Part shown: piece after piece, positions 43,530 through 51,132 of the stretch
Position numbering within the stretch: the stretch's first letter is position 1
Layout of the letters: the number at the start of each line of letters is the position of its first letter
From: a bacterium 1XD21-70
Lineage (GTDB): Bacteria; Bacillota; Clostridia; Lachnospirales; Lachnospiraceae
Direction of reading: 5' to 3'
NCBI GenBank assembly: GCA_003669055.1
Contig: RAYB01000032.1
Coordinates: 1-60,417, forward strand
Length of the DNA stretch: 60,417 bases
Translations under genes and position numbers: made by a program
Notes under the pieces: generated by a model
Database searches by the model: none
The model's input: the letters and a program-made list of their open reading frames with translations, nothing else
What the model was told of the DNA's origin: nothing

Positions 43530-44473
43530 TGAGCAGGAGAAAAAAAGGCGGCGGAGGAGGAGAAGACTGCGGAAGCTGGATGGATACTTATGGCGACATG
43601 GTTACCTTGCTGTTATGTTTTTTTGTCATGTTGTATTCCATGTCGAGCCTCGATCAGCAGAAGTGGGAAGTCTTCGTAAAAAGTGTTTTTCCGAACTCGA
43701 ATGAAAAAGAGCAGATCGCCATTAATGAGAATATATTGGAGGGTGAATTCGACGTTTCAGGAACTCTTCAGATTGAAGAGGAGACGGAACTAGACGAGTT
43801 GGATAAGCTGTGGCTTGCCCTTCAGGAAAAGTTGGAACAGAGCGGGCTTTCTGACGGCGTCAGCATGAGCAAGGGGGAAGGGTATGCCTTTATTTCCTTT
43901 GAGAACCATACCTTTTTCAATCCGGATCAGTCCATGCTGACCGATGAGGCAACCCGGGTGCTGGATGTGTTCTGTGAAGCCGTCGCCCCCCAGGCTGACG
44001 CTATCTCACAGATTGAGATCTTAGGGCATACGGCACAGGCTGACCCGCATCACCGCAATAACCCGCGGACAGACCGGCTGCTTTCGGCTATGCGCTCGGC
44101 CGAGGTGGCTGCCTATATCCAGAACAAGGAGATCATCGATCCCAGCAAGCTGATCGGGATCAGTTACGGGCAGTTCCGCCCGGTGGATACCTTTGAAACC
44201 CGGGAGGGCAGGGCGAAAAACAGGCGCGTAGAGTTTTTGATTATCGACAATGGGGCAGATATTAAGTCCATGAATGATTTTTATGATGAGATTAATGGTG
44301 TGGAGAATGAGGGTGCTGCTGCTCCGGATGGCTTCACGGAAGTCGGCGGCAGTATGGAAGGCTCGGCCAGCATGGTAAACCAGCCGGATAATGCGGCTGC
44401 CCAGGGGTCTGCAGATCCTGCCCAGGCAGGGGGAGCAGTCCTGGATAGCATGATCAATCCCGCAGCGGAATAA
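43529..44473 (+). CDS. motB: Flagellar stator protein MotB
   Basis: MotB (314 residues) anchors the stator to peptidoglycan. A basic N terminus is followed by one membrane helix with the ion-carrying aspartate in TYGDMVTLLLCFFVMLYSMS. The C-terminal OmpA-like domain includes ILGHTAQADPHHRNNP and NRRVEFLIID. The last 60 residues are an extra Ala/Gly/Gln-rich tail. The frame is open upstream to 43457, but ATG 43529, overlapping the motA stop, starts the usual MSRRKK basic leader. fliL, which usually follows, is absent; fliM starts 26 bases later. Confidence 0.94.
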   Translation: MSRRKKGGGGGEDCGSWMDTYGDMVTLLLCFFVMLYSMSSLDQQKWEVFVKSVFPNSNEKEQIAINENILEGEFDVSGTLQIEEETELDELDKLWLALQEKLEQSGLSDGVSMSKGEGYAFISFENHTFFNPDQSMLTDEATRVLDVFCEAVAPQADAISQIEILGHTAQADPHHRNNPRTDRLLSAMRSAEVAAYIQNKEIIDPSKLIGISYGQFRPVDTFETREGRAKNRRVEFLIIDNGADIKSMNDFYDEINGVENEGAAAPDGFTEVGGSMEGSASMVNQPDNAAAQGSADPAQAGGAVLDSMINPAAE

Positions 44474-44499
44474 CTATTGAGAAAAGGTGGCGTTTTGAA

Positions 44500-45627
44500 A
44501 TGGCAGACGTATTATCCCAAAGTCAGATTGATGCGCTTTTGAAGTCCATGCAGGGCGGAGGAGGCGACGGAGGCGACGGAGGCGGAAGCAGTGCGCCTGC
44601 ACAGACGGAGACAAAGGCGGCTGTGCAGGAAGAGAAAAAGAAACCAGATACACCAGAGATCAAATACAGTAAATACGATTTTTACAGCCCCAGGAAATTT
44701 ACCAAGGATAAGATGAAGATCCTGACCAGCGTATTTGAAAATTATGCGCGGATAATCACCTCACAGGTGAACGGTGTGTTCAGGGTCATGACCGACATCA
44801 CGGTGATGGAGGTACAGGAGCGGCGTTACTACGAATTTGTAAACTCTTTGAATGAAAATGATGTAATGACCCTGGTCAATGCAAATATAGAGAATTACAA
44901 CCGGAAATTGGTGCCATTGATGATGTATGTCACCCCGGGCTTGGTGATTACTCTGATTGACCGCATGCTGGGTGGGGAGGAAACTGTAGTCAAGGTAAAA
45001 GACGGATACCGTTATTCTGATGTGGAGACTGCCCTGTACCGGAGGGTGCTCTCCCAGCTGATACAGGCGCTTAAGGACGGCTTTGCCAGCTACATAAACG
45101 TGAATTTTGAGGCTTACCGGATTGAGGAAAACCCGACCATGATGCAGGATGTGGGACTGGACGAGACCGTGGCGATTATCCACCTTAATGTGGATGTGAC
45201 AGGCCTGGCAGTAGAACGGATCCGGATCTGTATGCCGGGGACATTGCTGGAAGCCATGTTCCAGGTGATGGACAGCCACAGGCATCTGGCCAAGGGCTAT
45301 GCTTATGAAGATAACCGGGAGACCATCCTGGAGAATATCCGCCAGTCCCGGCTCCCGATTACCGGGCAGCTTGGCACGGTATCTCTGGATCTGGATGATA
45401 TATACCATCTGAAAGTTGGCGATGTGATCGATATGAACAAGCCTAAAGACAAAGACGTTAAGCTTTATGTGGGCAGGCAGGCATGGTTCAGCGGAAAGAT
45501 GGGTATCTATAAAAAGAATATTGCCATCCGCATTAACCGTAGGCTCTATGATGAGGAACATGCGGAGGGTTCCCGGGAGGAACTTTTGGAAGTTGGGGAT
45601 GGAGAGGAAGCAACTCTTGACGAATAA
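44500..45627 (+). CDS. fliM: Flagellar motor switch protein FliM
   Basis: FliM (375 residues) is the middle C-ring protein that binds CheY-P and FliG. The N-terminal CheY-binding/switch peptide is MADVLSQSQIDALLKSMQGG. A Gly/Asp-rich linker follows. The core reads YDFYSPRKFTKDKMKIL, TPGLVITLIDRMLGGEE and the C-terminal SpoA domain KVGDVIDMNKPKDKDVKLYVG. The Gly-rich linker (GGGGDGGDGGG) is longer than usual. AAAAGGTGG precedes the start. It lies directly after motB, without fliL. Confidence 0.95.
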   Translation: MADVLSQSQIDALLKSMQGGGGDGGDGGGSSAPAQTETKAAVQEEKKKPDTPEIKYSKYDFYSPRKFTKDKMKILTSVFENYARIITSQVNGVFRVMTDITVMEVQERRYYEFVNSLNENDVMTLVNANIENYNRKLVPLMMYVTPGLVITLIDRMLGGEETVVKVKDGYRYSDVETALYRRVLSQLIQALKDGFASYINVNFEAYRIEENPTMMQDVGLDETVAIIHLNVDVTGLAVERIRICMPGTLLEAMFQVMDSHRHLAKGYAYEDNRETILENIRQSRLPITGQLGTVSLDLDDIYHLKVGDVIDMNKPKDKDVKLYVGRQAWFSGKMGIYKKNIAIRINRRLYDEEHAEGSREELLEVGDGEEATLDE

Positions 45628-45714
45628 GTGACATACCAGTAAAATAGGGTAAGAGGTTGCTGATATACGGCAACATCACATATTATTATTTTTAAAAGAA
45701 GAGAGGGGAACACA

Positions 45715-46077
45715 ATGCCTAAAATTATGTTGGTTGATGACGCTGCATTTATGAGAATGATGGTAAAGAATGCCTTGACGAAAAGCGGATATGATAATAT
45801 TATAGAGGCTCAGGACGGGGCAGAGGCAGTGAAAAAGTATGCAGAGGAGAAGCCGGACATGGTATTTATGGATATCACCATGCCGAATATGGACGGCTTA
45901 CAGGCTCTTAAAAAGATTCGTGAGGATGATCCCAATGCCAAGATTGTGATGTGTACGGCTATGGGCCAGGAGGGCATGGTGGTGGATGCCATCAAGTCCG
46001 GTGCCAGGGATTTTATTGTAAAACCGTTTAACGCTGAACGTATTGTTCAGACCGCACAGGCAATTTTAGGGGGCTGA
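45715..46077 (+). CDS. cheY: Chemotaxis response regulator CheY
   Basis: This 120-residue single-domain receiver is the CheY of this locus. The acidic pair DD is at residues 8-9, the phosphorylation site is the Asp of VFMDITMPNMDG (about 53), the Thr in MCTAMGQ and the Lys in FIVKPF complete the switch. CheY-P binds FliM or FliY to set rotation. GAGAGGGG precedes the start. It stands between fliM and the displaced flgC, while in most Clostridia cheY follows fliY, so the local order is slightly shuffled. Confidence 0.93.
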   Translation: MPKIMLVDDAAFMRMMVKNALTKSGYDNIIEAQDGAEAVKKYAEEKPDMVFMDITMPNMDGLQALKKIREDDPNAKIVMCTAMGQEGMVVDAIKSGARDFIVKPFNAERIVQTAQAILGG

Positions 46078-46099
46078 TCCCGGGCAGGAGGAATAAGAG

Positions 46100-46549
46100 A
46101 TGGCATTTTTGAGTTCTTTTGACATCAGTGCATCTGCTTTGAGTGCTCAGCGTGTCCGTATGGATATTGCAGCAGAGAATATTGCGAATATCGACACTAC
46201 CAGGACAGAGGGAGGTGGCGCGTACCGCAGGAAGGATGTGCTCTTTGAGAGTTATGGGGCGAATTCTTTCCGGGAGGCACTGCGCAATGCTTCTGCGGGA
46301 AAAGGATTTTCTGGCAGGAATGCAGGCGTCCGGGTTGCGGGCATCATCGAGGATGACAGGGAGATGAAACAGGTATATAATCCAGGGCATCCGGATGCGG
46401 ATGAGAATGGTTTTGTCACCTTGCCCAATGTGGATCTCTTGAAGGAGACGGTGGACAGCATGTCTGCCACCAGATCATATGAGGCCAATGTTACGGCATT
46501 GAATGCAATGAAGCTGATGGCGCAGAAAGCGCTGGAAATTGGAAAGTAA
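46100..46549 (+). CDS. flgC: Flagellar basal-body rod protein FlgC (displaced)
   Basis: FlgC (149 residues) is a proximal rod protein normally encoded between flgB and fliE. The family motifs are complete: DISASALSAQRVRMD, AENIANIDTTRTEGGGAYRRK, and the C-terminal NPGHPDADENGFVTLPNVDLL followed by MSATRSYEANVTALNAMK. It has a normal AGGAGG-type ribosome binding site and sits between cheY and fliY. Its place 13 kb downstream of flgB within the same operon is unusual; the protein itself looks intact. Confidence 0.95.
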   Translation: MAFLSSFDISASALSAQRVRMDIAAENIANIDTTRTEGGGAYRRKDVLFESYGANSFREALRNASAGKGFSGRNAGVRVAGIIEDDREMKQVYNPGHPDADENGFVTLPNVDLLKETVDSMSATRSYEANVTALNAMKLMAQKALEIGK

Positions 46550-46592
46550 TGTTCCGCGCGTAAGAAAATTTGGGATAAAAGGAGATTGAGAA

Positions 46593-47900
46593 ATGGGCGC
46601 TAGCAGCTTTAATGAGATGGAACTGGACGCCATAGGCGAGATTATGAATATCAGCCTTGGGGCTTCGGCAACAGCAGTTTCCACGATGCTGGGCACAAAG
46701 GTGAATATTACCACGCCGGTCGTGCTGGTTCAGACGCGTCAGGAATTTGAATTCAAACGCTTAGAGCCTGCAATCGGTGTTGAGATCGATTATGTAGAGG
46801 GATTAGACGGGAAGAATATCATGATGTTCCGGAAGGAGGATATCCGGATCATCGTGGGAACCATGATGGGAGAAGAACCGCCTGCAGAGGCATTTGAGAT
46901 GATGGATGAGTTATACATCAGTGCCATCTGCGAGGTTATGAACCAGATGATGGGGTCGTCAGCCACGGCTCTGTCAGAATTTTTGGGTACCGTTGTAAAT
47001 ATATCCACGCCGAAATCTTTTGAGGTAGGTGAGCCGGAGGAATTTAAGAACAAGTATTTTACGGAAGAGAGCGGCATGGTAATTGTCCGTTTCCGGCTGG
47101 AGATTGAAGATAAGCTGAACAGTGAGTTCATGAACCTGATGCCGGTAAAACTGGCAAAGAGGCTCTTGGAGCCGTTCGCGGATTCCCTTGGGCAGGCAGA
47201 GCCGGCACCAGATCCTGCACCTGCGCCGCAGCCGGAACCAGCACCGCAGCCGGTACCGGAACCAACGCCGGCGCCGCAGCCGGTACCGGAACCTGTGCCC
47301 GCGCCTGCTCCGCAGCCGCAGGCAGCGCCGGCACCACAGCCGCAGGCAGCACCGGCACCACAGCCGCAGGCAGCACCGCAGCCAATGCCGCAGGCGGTAC
47401 CTATGCAGCAAGATCCGGCAGCGACAGGCATGCAGCAGCCGTATTATGCCTATCCGCCTATGGGGATGGATCCCATGATGCTTCAGCTCCTCAATCAGAT
47501 GCAGCAGACACAGATGCAGATGATGGAGATGATGAAGTCTCCCAAGTCGCATGAACCTGCTCCGTCCAGTACGGGCAGTTCCATTATCCGGCCGCTTACT
47601 TCCCAGCAGATGCAGGGAGACGAAGGGGACGGTGAGGAGGATAAAGCAAACCAGGAGATGCTGATGAAGGTTCCCCTGGAACTTTCGGTGGAAATCGGGA
47701 GAACCAAGAGGCTGGTGAAGGATATCCTGGAGTTTACGCAGGGCACATTGGTAGTCCTTGATAAGATGGCCGGTGAGCAGGTGGATCTGTTTGTCAACGG
47801 GCAATGTATTGCCAGGGGCGATATCGTGGTCGTAGAGGATAATTTTGGTATCCGTATTACAGAGATTGTGTCAAGGGAATTGCATCCGGAAAGCTTATAA
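46593..47900 (+). CDS. fliY: Flagellar motor switch phosphatase FliY (CheC-FliN fusion)
   Basis: FliY (435 residues) combines a CheC-like CheY-P phosphatase with a FliN-type C-ring domain. Two phosphatase helices are present with the ExxN pattern: EIMNIS (about 16-21) and EVMNQMMGSSATALS (about 111-125). Residues about 205-285 are a Pro/Ala/Gln-rich linker with repeated PAPQPQAA text. A Met/Gln-rich stretch (MQQTQMQMMEMM) follows, then the FliN/SpoA domain (VPLELSVEIGRTKRLVKDIL to DNFGIRITEIV). The linker is much longer than usual. AAAGGAG precedes the start. fliO follows after one base. Confidence 0.95.
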   Translation: MGASSFNEMELDAIGEIMNISLGASATAVSTMLGTKVNITTPVVLVQTRQEFEFKRLEPAIGVEIDYVEGLDGKNIMMFRKEDIRIIVGTMMGEEPPAEAFEMMDELYISAICEVMNQMMGSSATALSEFLGTVVNISTPKSFEVGEPEEFKNKYFTEESGMVIVRFRLEIEDKLNSEFMNLMPVKLAKRLLEPFADSLGQAEPAPDPAPAPQPEPAPQPVPEPTPAPQPVPEPVPAPAPQPQAAPAPQPQAAPAPQPQAAPQPMPQAVPMQQDPAATGMQQPYYAYPPMGMDPMMLQLLNQMQQTQMQMMEMMKSPKSHEPAPSSTGSSIIRPLTSQQMQGDEGDGEEDKANQEMLMKVPLELSVEIGRTKRLVKDILEFTQGTLVVLDKMAGEQVDLFVNGQCIARGDIVVVEDNFGIRITEIVSRELHPESL

Positions 47901-47901
47901 G

Positions 47902-48249
47902 ATGGAAGAACTGACGATGATTCGCGCTGTGCTGACGGTTGTGATTGTTCTGGTGATGGCTTGGTGGTGCAGCAGGCTGCTGGGGAAGCAGTGGGCAGTG
48001 AGAGCCACCGGCTCTGGCAACATAGAACTGATCGAGCAGCTTCAGGTAGGACAGGATCGGAGGATTCTGCTGATGAAGGTGGGGGAGAAATGTTTCCTGG
48101 TGGGCGTCAGCCCGGCAGGGATCCAGCTTCTGTCTGAGGTGGAAGGGGATTTTAAGACTCCGCGGTCACCGGAGATGCCTGCCGGTACACAGCTTCCTTT
48201 CCGGGAATTTCTTAAGCAGCACCGGGATAAATGGGAGGGAAGGCGATGA
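47902..48249 (+). CDS. fliO: Flagellar biosynthesis protein FliO
   Basis: This 115-residue protein has one N-terminal membrane helix (MIRAVLTVVIVLVMAWWCS) and a small cytoplasmic domain (IELIEQLQVGQDRRILLMKVGEKCFLVGVS) typical of FliO, which helps FliP assembly into the export gate. The ATG at 47902 is one base after fliY and starts MEELTMIRAV; the longer frame from 47845 lies inside fliY. Its stop overlaps the fliP start by four bases. Position before fliP supports the call, as FliO sequences are poorly conserved. Confidence 0.82.
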   Translation: MEELTMIRAVLTVVIVLVMAWWCSRLLGKQWAVRATGSGNIELIEQLQVGQDRRILLMKVGEKCFLVGVSPAGIQLLSEVEGDFKTPRSPEMPAGTQLPFREFLKQHRDKWEGRR

Positions 48250-48902
48250 ATGACCTTCTTACGCAGTTAAATGGCGGGAACGTTCCCGCCCTGGAACTGA
48301 TATTTTTGATTACTTTTGCGGCATTGCTCCCCTCAATTGTTGTTATGATGACCTCCTTTACCAGGACGATCATCATACTCTCTTTTACGAGGAATGCCAT
48401 GGGCGTCCAGCAGGCACCGCCGAACATGGTGCTGGTGGGCATTGCCATGTTTTTGACGTTGTATATTATGAGCCCGGTTATCAGCCGCATCAATGAGGAG
48501 GCTTACCAGCCTTATGTCCGTGAGGAGATCTCACAGGAGGAGGCTTTCGAGCGGATGATAGTTCCTATGAAGGAATTCATGCTCCGGAATACGGAGGTGA
48601 ATACCATGGAGACATTTGTCAGGATGTCCGGTGTGGAAGTACCGGAAAATCCAGAGGACTATCCCCTGACAGTGGTTGTCCCGGCTTTTATGACCAGTGA
48701 ACTGAAAGCGGGATTCACGGCAGGTTTCCTGATTTATCTGCCGTTTTTGCTGGTGGATATCATCGTGTCCACAACATTGATGTCCATGGGTATGGTGATG
48801 CTGCCCCCGGCCATGATATCCCTGCCTTTTAAGCTATTGCTTTTTGTGACAGTGGATGGCTGGGAATTGTTGTTTTCTAGTATCGTTGCGAGTTTCCGCT
48901 AG
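48246..48902 (+). CDS. fliP: Flagellar export gate protein FliP
   Basis: FliP (218 residues) is a core subunit of the export gate. Family motifs are present: LIFLITFAALLPSIVVMMTSFTR in pieces from about 23, the FxRTIIILSFTRNAMGVQQAPPN region, and PAFMTSELKAGFTAGFLIYLPFLLVDIIVS. Four membrane segments are expected. The classical signal peptide of many FliP proteins is not seen, so it is shorter than proteobacterial versions. ATG 48246 forms ATGA with fliO and has GGAGGG upstream; ATG 48231 is less likely. Confidence 0.95.
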   Translation: MNDLLTQLNGGNVPALELIFLITFAALLPSIVVMMTSFTRTIIILSFTRNAMGVQQAPPNMVLVGIAMFLTLYIMSPVISRINEEAYQPYVREEISQEEAFERMIVPMKEFMLRNTEVNTMETFVRMSGVEVPENPEDYPLTVVVPAFMTSELKAGFTAGFLIYLPFLLVDIIVSTTLMSMGMVMLPPAMISLPFKLLLFVTVDGWELLFSSIVASFR

Positions 48903-48935
48903 GAGGATATCCCGGGAAGAGAGGAGAGGAAAGCG

Positions 48936-49196
48936 ATGTCGGATCTGCAGATTATGGATATTTTGTACCAGACATTCCAGCTGGCAGTGCGGCTGACGAT
49001 GCCGTTTCTTCTGATCAGCATGATTGTGGGTGTGCTGATTGCAATATTCCAGGCAGCGACACAGATCAATGAACAGACCCTCACTTTTGTGCCGAAGTTC
49101 CTCTCAATCCTGGCAGTGATGGGGTTTTTAGGAAGTACGATTTTGGCTATGCTGCAGGACTTCACCAGGCTCATGATGTCCTATATAGGGGGCTGA
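48936..49196 (+). CDS. fliQ: Flagellar export gate protein FliQ
   Basis: FliQ (86 residues) has the two expected membrane helices and the family text LTMPFLLISMIVGVLIAIFQ, AATQINEQTLTFVPKFL and LQDFTRLMM. It forms the gate complex with FliP and FliR. GAGAGGAAAG precedes the start. fliR begins six bases after its stop. Confidence 0.95.
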   Translation: MSDLQIMDILYQTFQLAVRLTMPFLLISMIVGVLIAIFQAATQINEQTLTFVPKFLSILAVMGFLGSTILAMLQDFTRLMMSYIGG

Positions 49197-49202
49197 TAAC
49201 CC

Positions 49203-49955
49203 ATGTTTATCCTGTTTGCCCTGATTTTTATGCGGATGAGCGGAGCCATTGCTTTTAATCCGATTTTCGGAAGGACCAATTTCCCGAGGATGGCAAAAGG
49301 ATCGCTGATTTTTCTGCTGTCCTTAATGTTGTATGTGGGAACGGATGGTGCGCTCAGCCATTATCCGGCCAATATGGTCGAGTATGGCGTCATGCTGGTA
49401 AAAGAATTGATGGTGGGTTTCGTATTAGGGTTTTCCATGGAACTTACCTTTTCCATAGTCCGGTTTGCGTCGGCAATTATGGACCATACCATGGGGCTTT
49501 CCATGGCCCAGGTATATGACCCGCAATATAATACACAGATGACCATCACTTCCGGCCTCTATTATGCCTTCCTGGCAATGGTTTTTTTGGCGACAGACGG
49601 GCATGTGCGGCTGATTGCGCTGTTTTTTTCTTCGGCCAGGCTGATTCCCTTCGGGGAGGTGGTGATCCGCCCGGAATTGTCACAGCTGATGATGGAGATT
49701 TTCCGTACCTCTGTGGTGACAGGGTTCCAATTTGCATTTCCTTTGGTGGCCATGGAACTGGTGACAGAGGCGGCAGTGGGGATCCTGATGAGGATGATCC
49801 CCCAGATCAATGTGTTTGCCATCAATTTCCAGATAAAGATCCTGGTAGGGCTGATGATGCTGGTATACTTATTCAGCCCCATGGCAGCGCGGCTCTATGT
49901 GATGATTGATGATATGTTTCTCTACATGCAGCGCCTGCTTGCCCTGATGGCATAG
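49203..49955 (+). CDS. fliR: Flagellar export gate protein FliR
   Basis: FliR (250 residues) is a multi-pass membrane protein of the export gate. About six hydrophobic segments are seen, and family landmarks are RMSGAIAFNPIFG near the N terminus, KELMVGFVLGFSMELTFSIVRFA, DHTMGLSMAQVYDPQ and RMIPQINVFAINFQIKI. Length is normal. It follows fliQ closely and precedes flhB, the standard gate order P-Q-R-B. Confidence 0.95.
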   Translation: MFILFALIFMRMSGAIAFNPIFGRTNFPRMAKGSLIFLLSLMLYVGTDGALSHYPANMVEYGVMLVKELMVGFVLGFSMELTFSIVRFASAIMDHTMGLSMAQVYDPQYNTQMTITSGLYYAFLAMVFLATDGHVRLIALFFSSARLIPFGEVVIRPELSQLMMEIFRTSVVTGFQFAFPLVAMELVTEAAVGILMRMIPQINVFAINFQIKILVGLMMLVYLFSPMAARLYVMIDDMFLYMQRLLALMA

Positions 49956-50008
49956 GCTCCCGGCAACAGCGGCACTGACGCGCGGACGGGTTTGGATGAC
50001 AGAAGGGA

Positions 50009-51091
50009 GTGGTGGAATTGGCGGAGTCGAACGGACAGGAGAAGACCGAAAAACCTACCAGTAAACGGCGTAAAGATGCCCGTAAGGAAGGAAATGTATT
50101 CCAGAGCAGGGATGCCGTCACGGTAGTGATGCTGTTTGGGGTATTCTGCATACTGAAACTGGCGTTACCGCTTCTGTATGAAACGATACGGGATTGCATG
50201 GTTTATTTTTTTGGTGCAGTGGGAATTGAGAATCCATTAGGCACCTCGCCTCATATCTATATATACATGGTTGTGGCGATTATCAAATGTGCAATGCCGG
50301 TTCTTCTGGCCTCCATGGTTTTGGGGATCATTGCCCATGGGGTTCAGACGAGGTTTAATGTCAGCTTCGAGTCGCTTCGCCCGAAATTCAGCAAGATGAA
50401 TCCGATCACCGGGATCAAGAAGATGTTCGGCATTAAGAAACTGGTGGACCTGGCCAAGAACCTGATCAAGATCGTATTGCTGGTGGCTCTTTTGATAAAC
50501 ATGCTAAAGACCGATCTGATTGAAGTATCCCAGATGCTGGATATGCAGACTTATACGTCCGCCATCCGGATGCTTCAGCTGGTATTTGAACTGGTGGTGG
50601 AGGTCTGCGTGGCATTTGCAGTAGTAGCATTTTTTGATTACCTTTACCAGAGGTGGGACTATGAGAATAACCTAAAGATGACCAAGCAGGAGGTAAAGGA
50701 CGAGTACAAAAATACGGAGGGAAATCCGGAGATTAAGGGAAGGATCCGCAGGCTGCAGCGCCAGATGGCGATGAGCCGTATGATGCAGAAGGTTCCCGAG
50801 GCAGATGTGATCGTGAGAAACCCGACCCATTTTGCCGTGGCGTTAAAATACGACCCTGAGAAGAACGGGGCGCCCGTAGTCCTTGCCAAAGGGCAGGATG
50901 AACTGGCATTGCGGATTGTGCGTGTTGGCGAGGAGAACGGGGTGTATGTGATAGAGAACCGGCCATTGGCGAGGGCTCTCTATGCTTCCTGTGAACTGGA
51001 CCGGGAAATCCCGGCGGAGTTTTACGGGGCAGTGGCAGAGATTCTGGTATATATTTACCGGGAGGGCCACAGGGAGGATATGCTCCGCTGA
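50009..51091 (+). CDS. flhB: Flagellar export substrate-switch protein FlhB
   Basis: FlhB (360 residues) controls the change from rod/hook to filament export. The N terminus has EKTEKPTSKRRKDARKEGNV, four membrane segments follow, and the C-terminal cytoplasmic domain has the self-cleavage motif NPTH at 271-274 with the expected flanking VIVRNPTHFAVAL. The start is GTG 50009 behind AAGGGAG. It lies 53 bases after fliR and is followed by flhA. All motifs needed for autocleavage are present. Confidence 0.96.
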   Translation: MVELAESNGQEKTEKPTSKRRKDARKEGNVFQSRDAVTVVMLFGVFCILKLALPLLYETIRDCMVYFFGAVGIENPLGTSPHIYIYMVVAIIKCAMPVLLASMVLGIIAHGVQTRFNVSFESLRPKFSKMNPITGIKKMFGIKKLVDLAKNLIKIVLLVALLINMLKTDLIEVSQMLDMQTYTSAIRMLQLVFELVVEVCVAFAVVAFFDYLYQRWDYENNLKMTKQEVKDEYKNTEGNPEIKGRIRRLQRQMAMSRMMQKVPEADVIVRNPTHFAVALKYDPEKNGAPVVLAKGQDELALRIVRVGEENGVYVIENRPLARALYASCELDREIPAEFYGAVAEILVYIYREGHREDMLR

Positions 51092-51132
51092 TGGGGCTGA
51101 TTTGATTCTATATCATATGGATGGAGTTTTTC

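Noticed and set aside
46790-47804. Long minus-strand frames opposite fliY
   Set aside because: They arise from the repetitive Pro/Ala/Gln codons of fliY and read as low-complexity Cys/Gly or Arg/Leu text.
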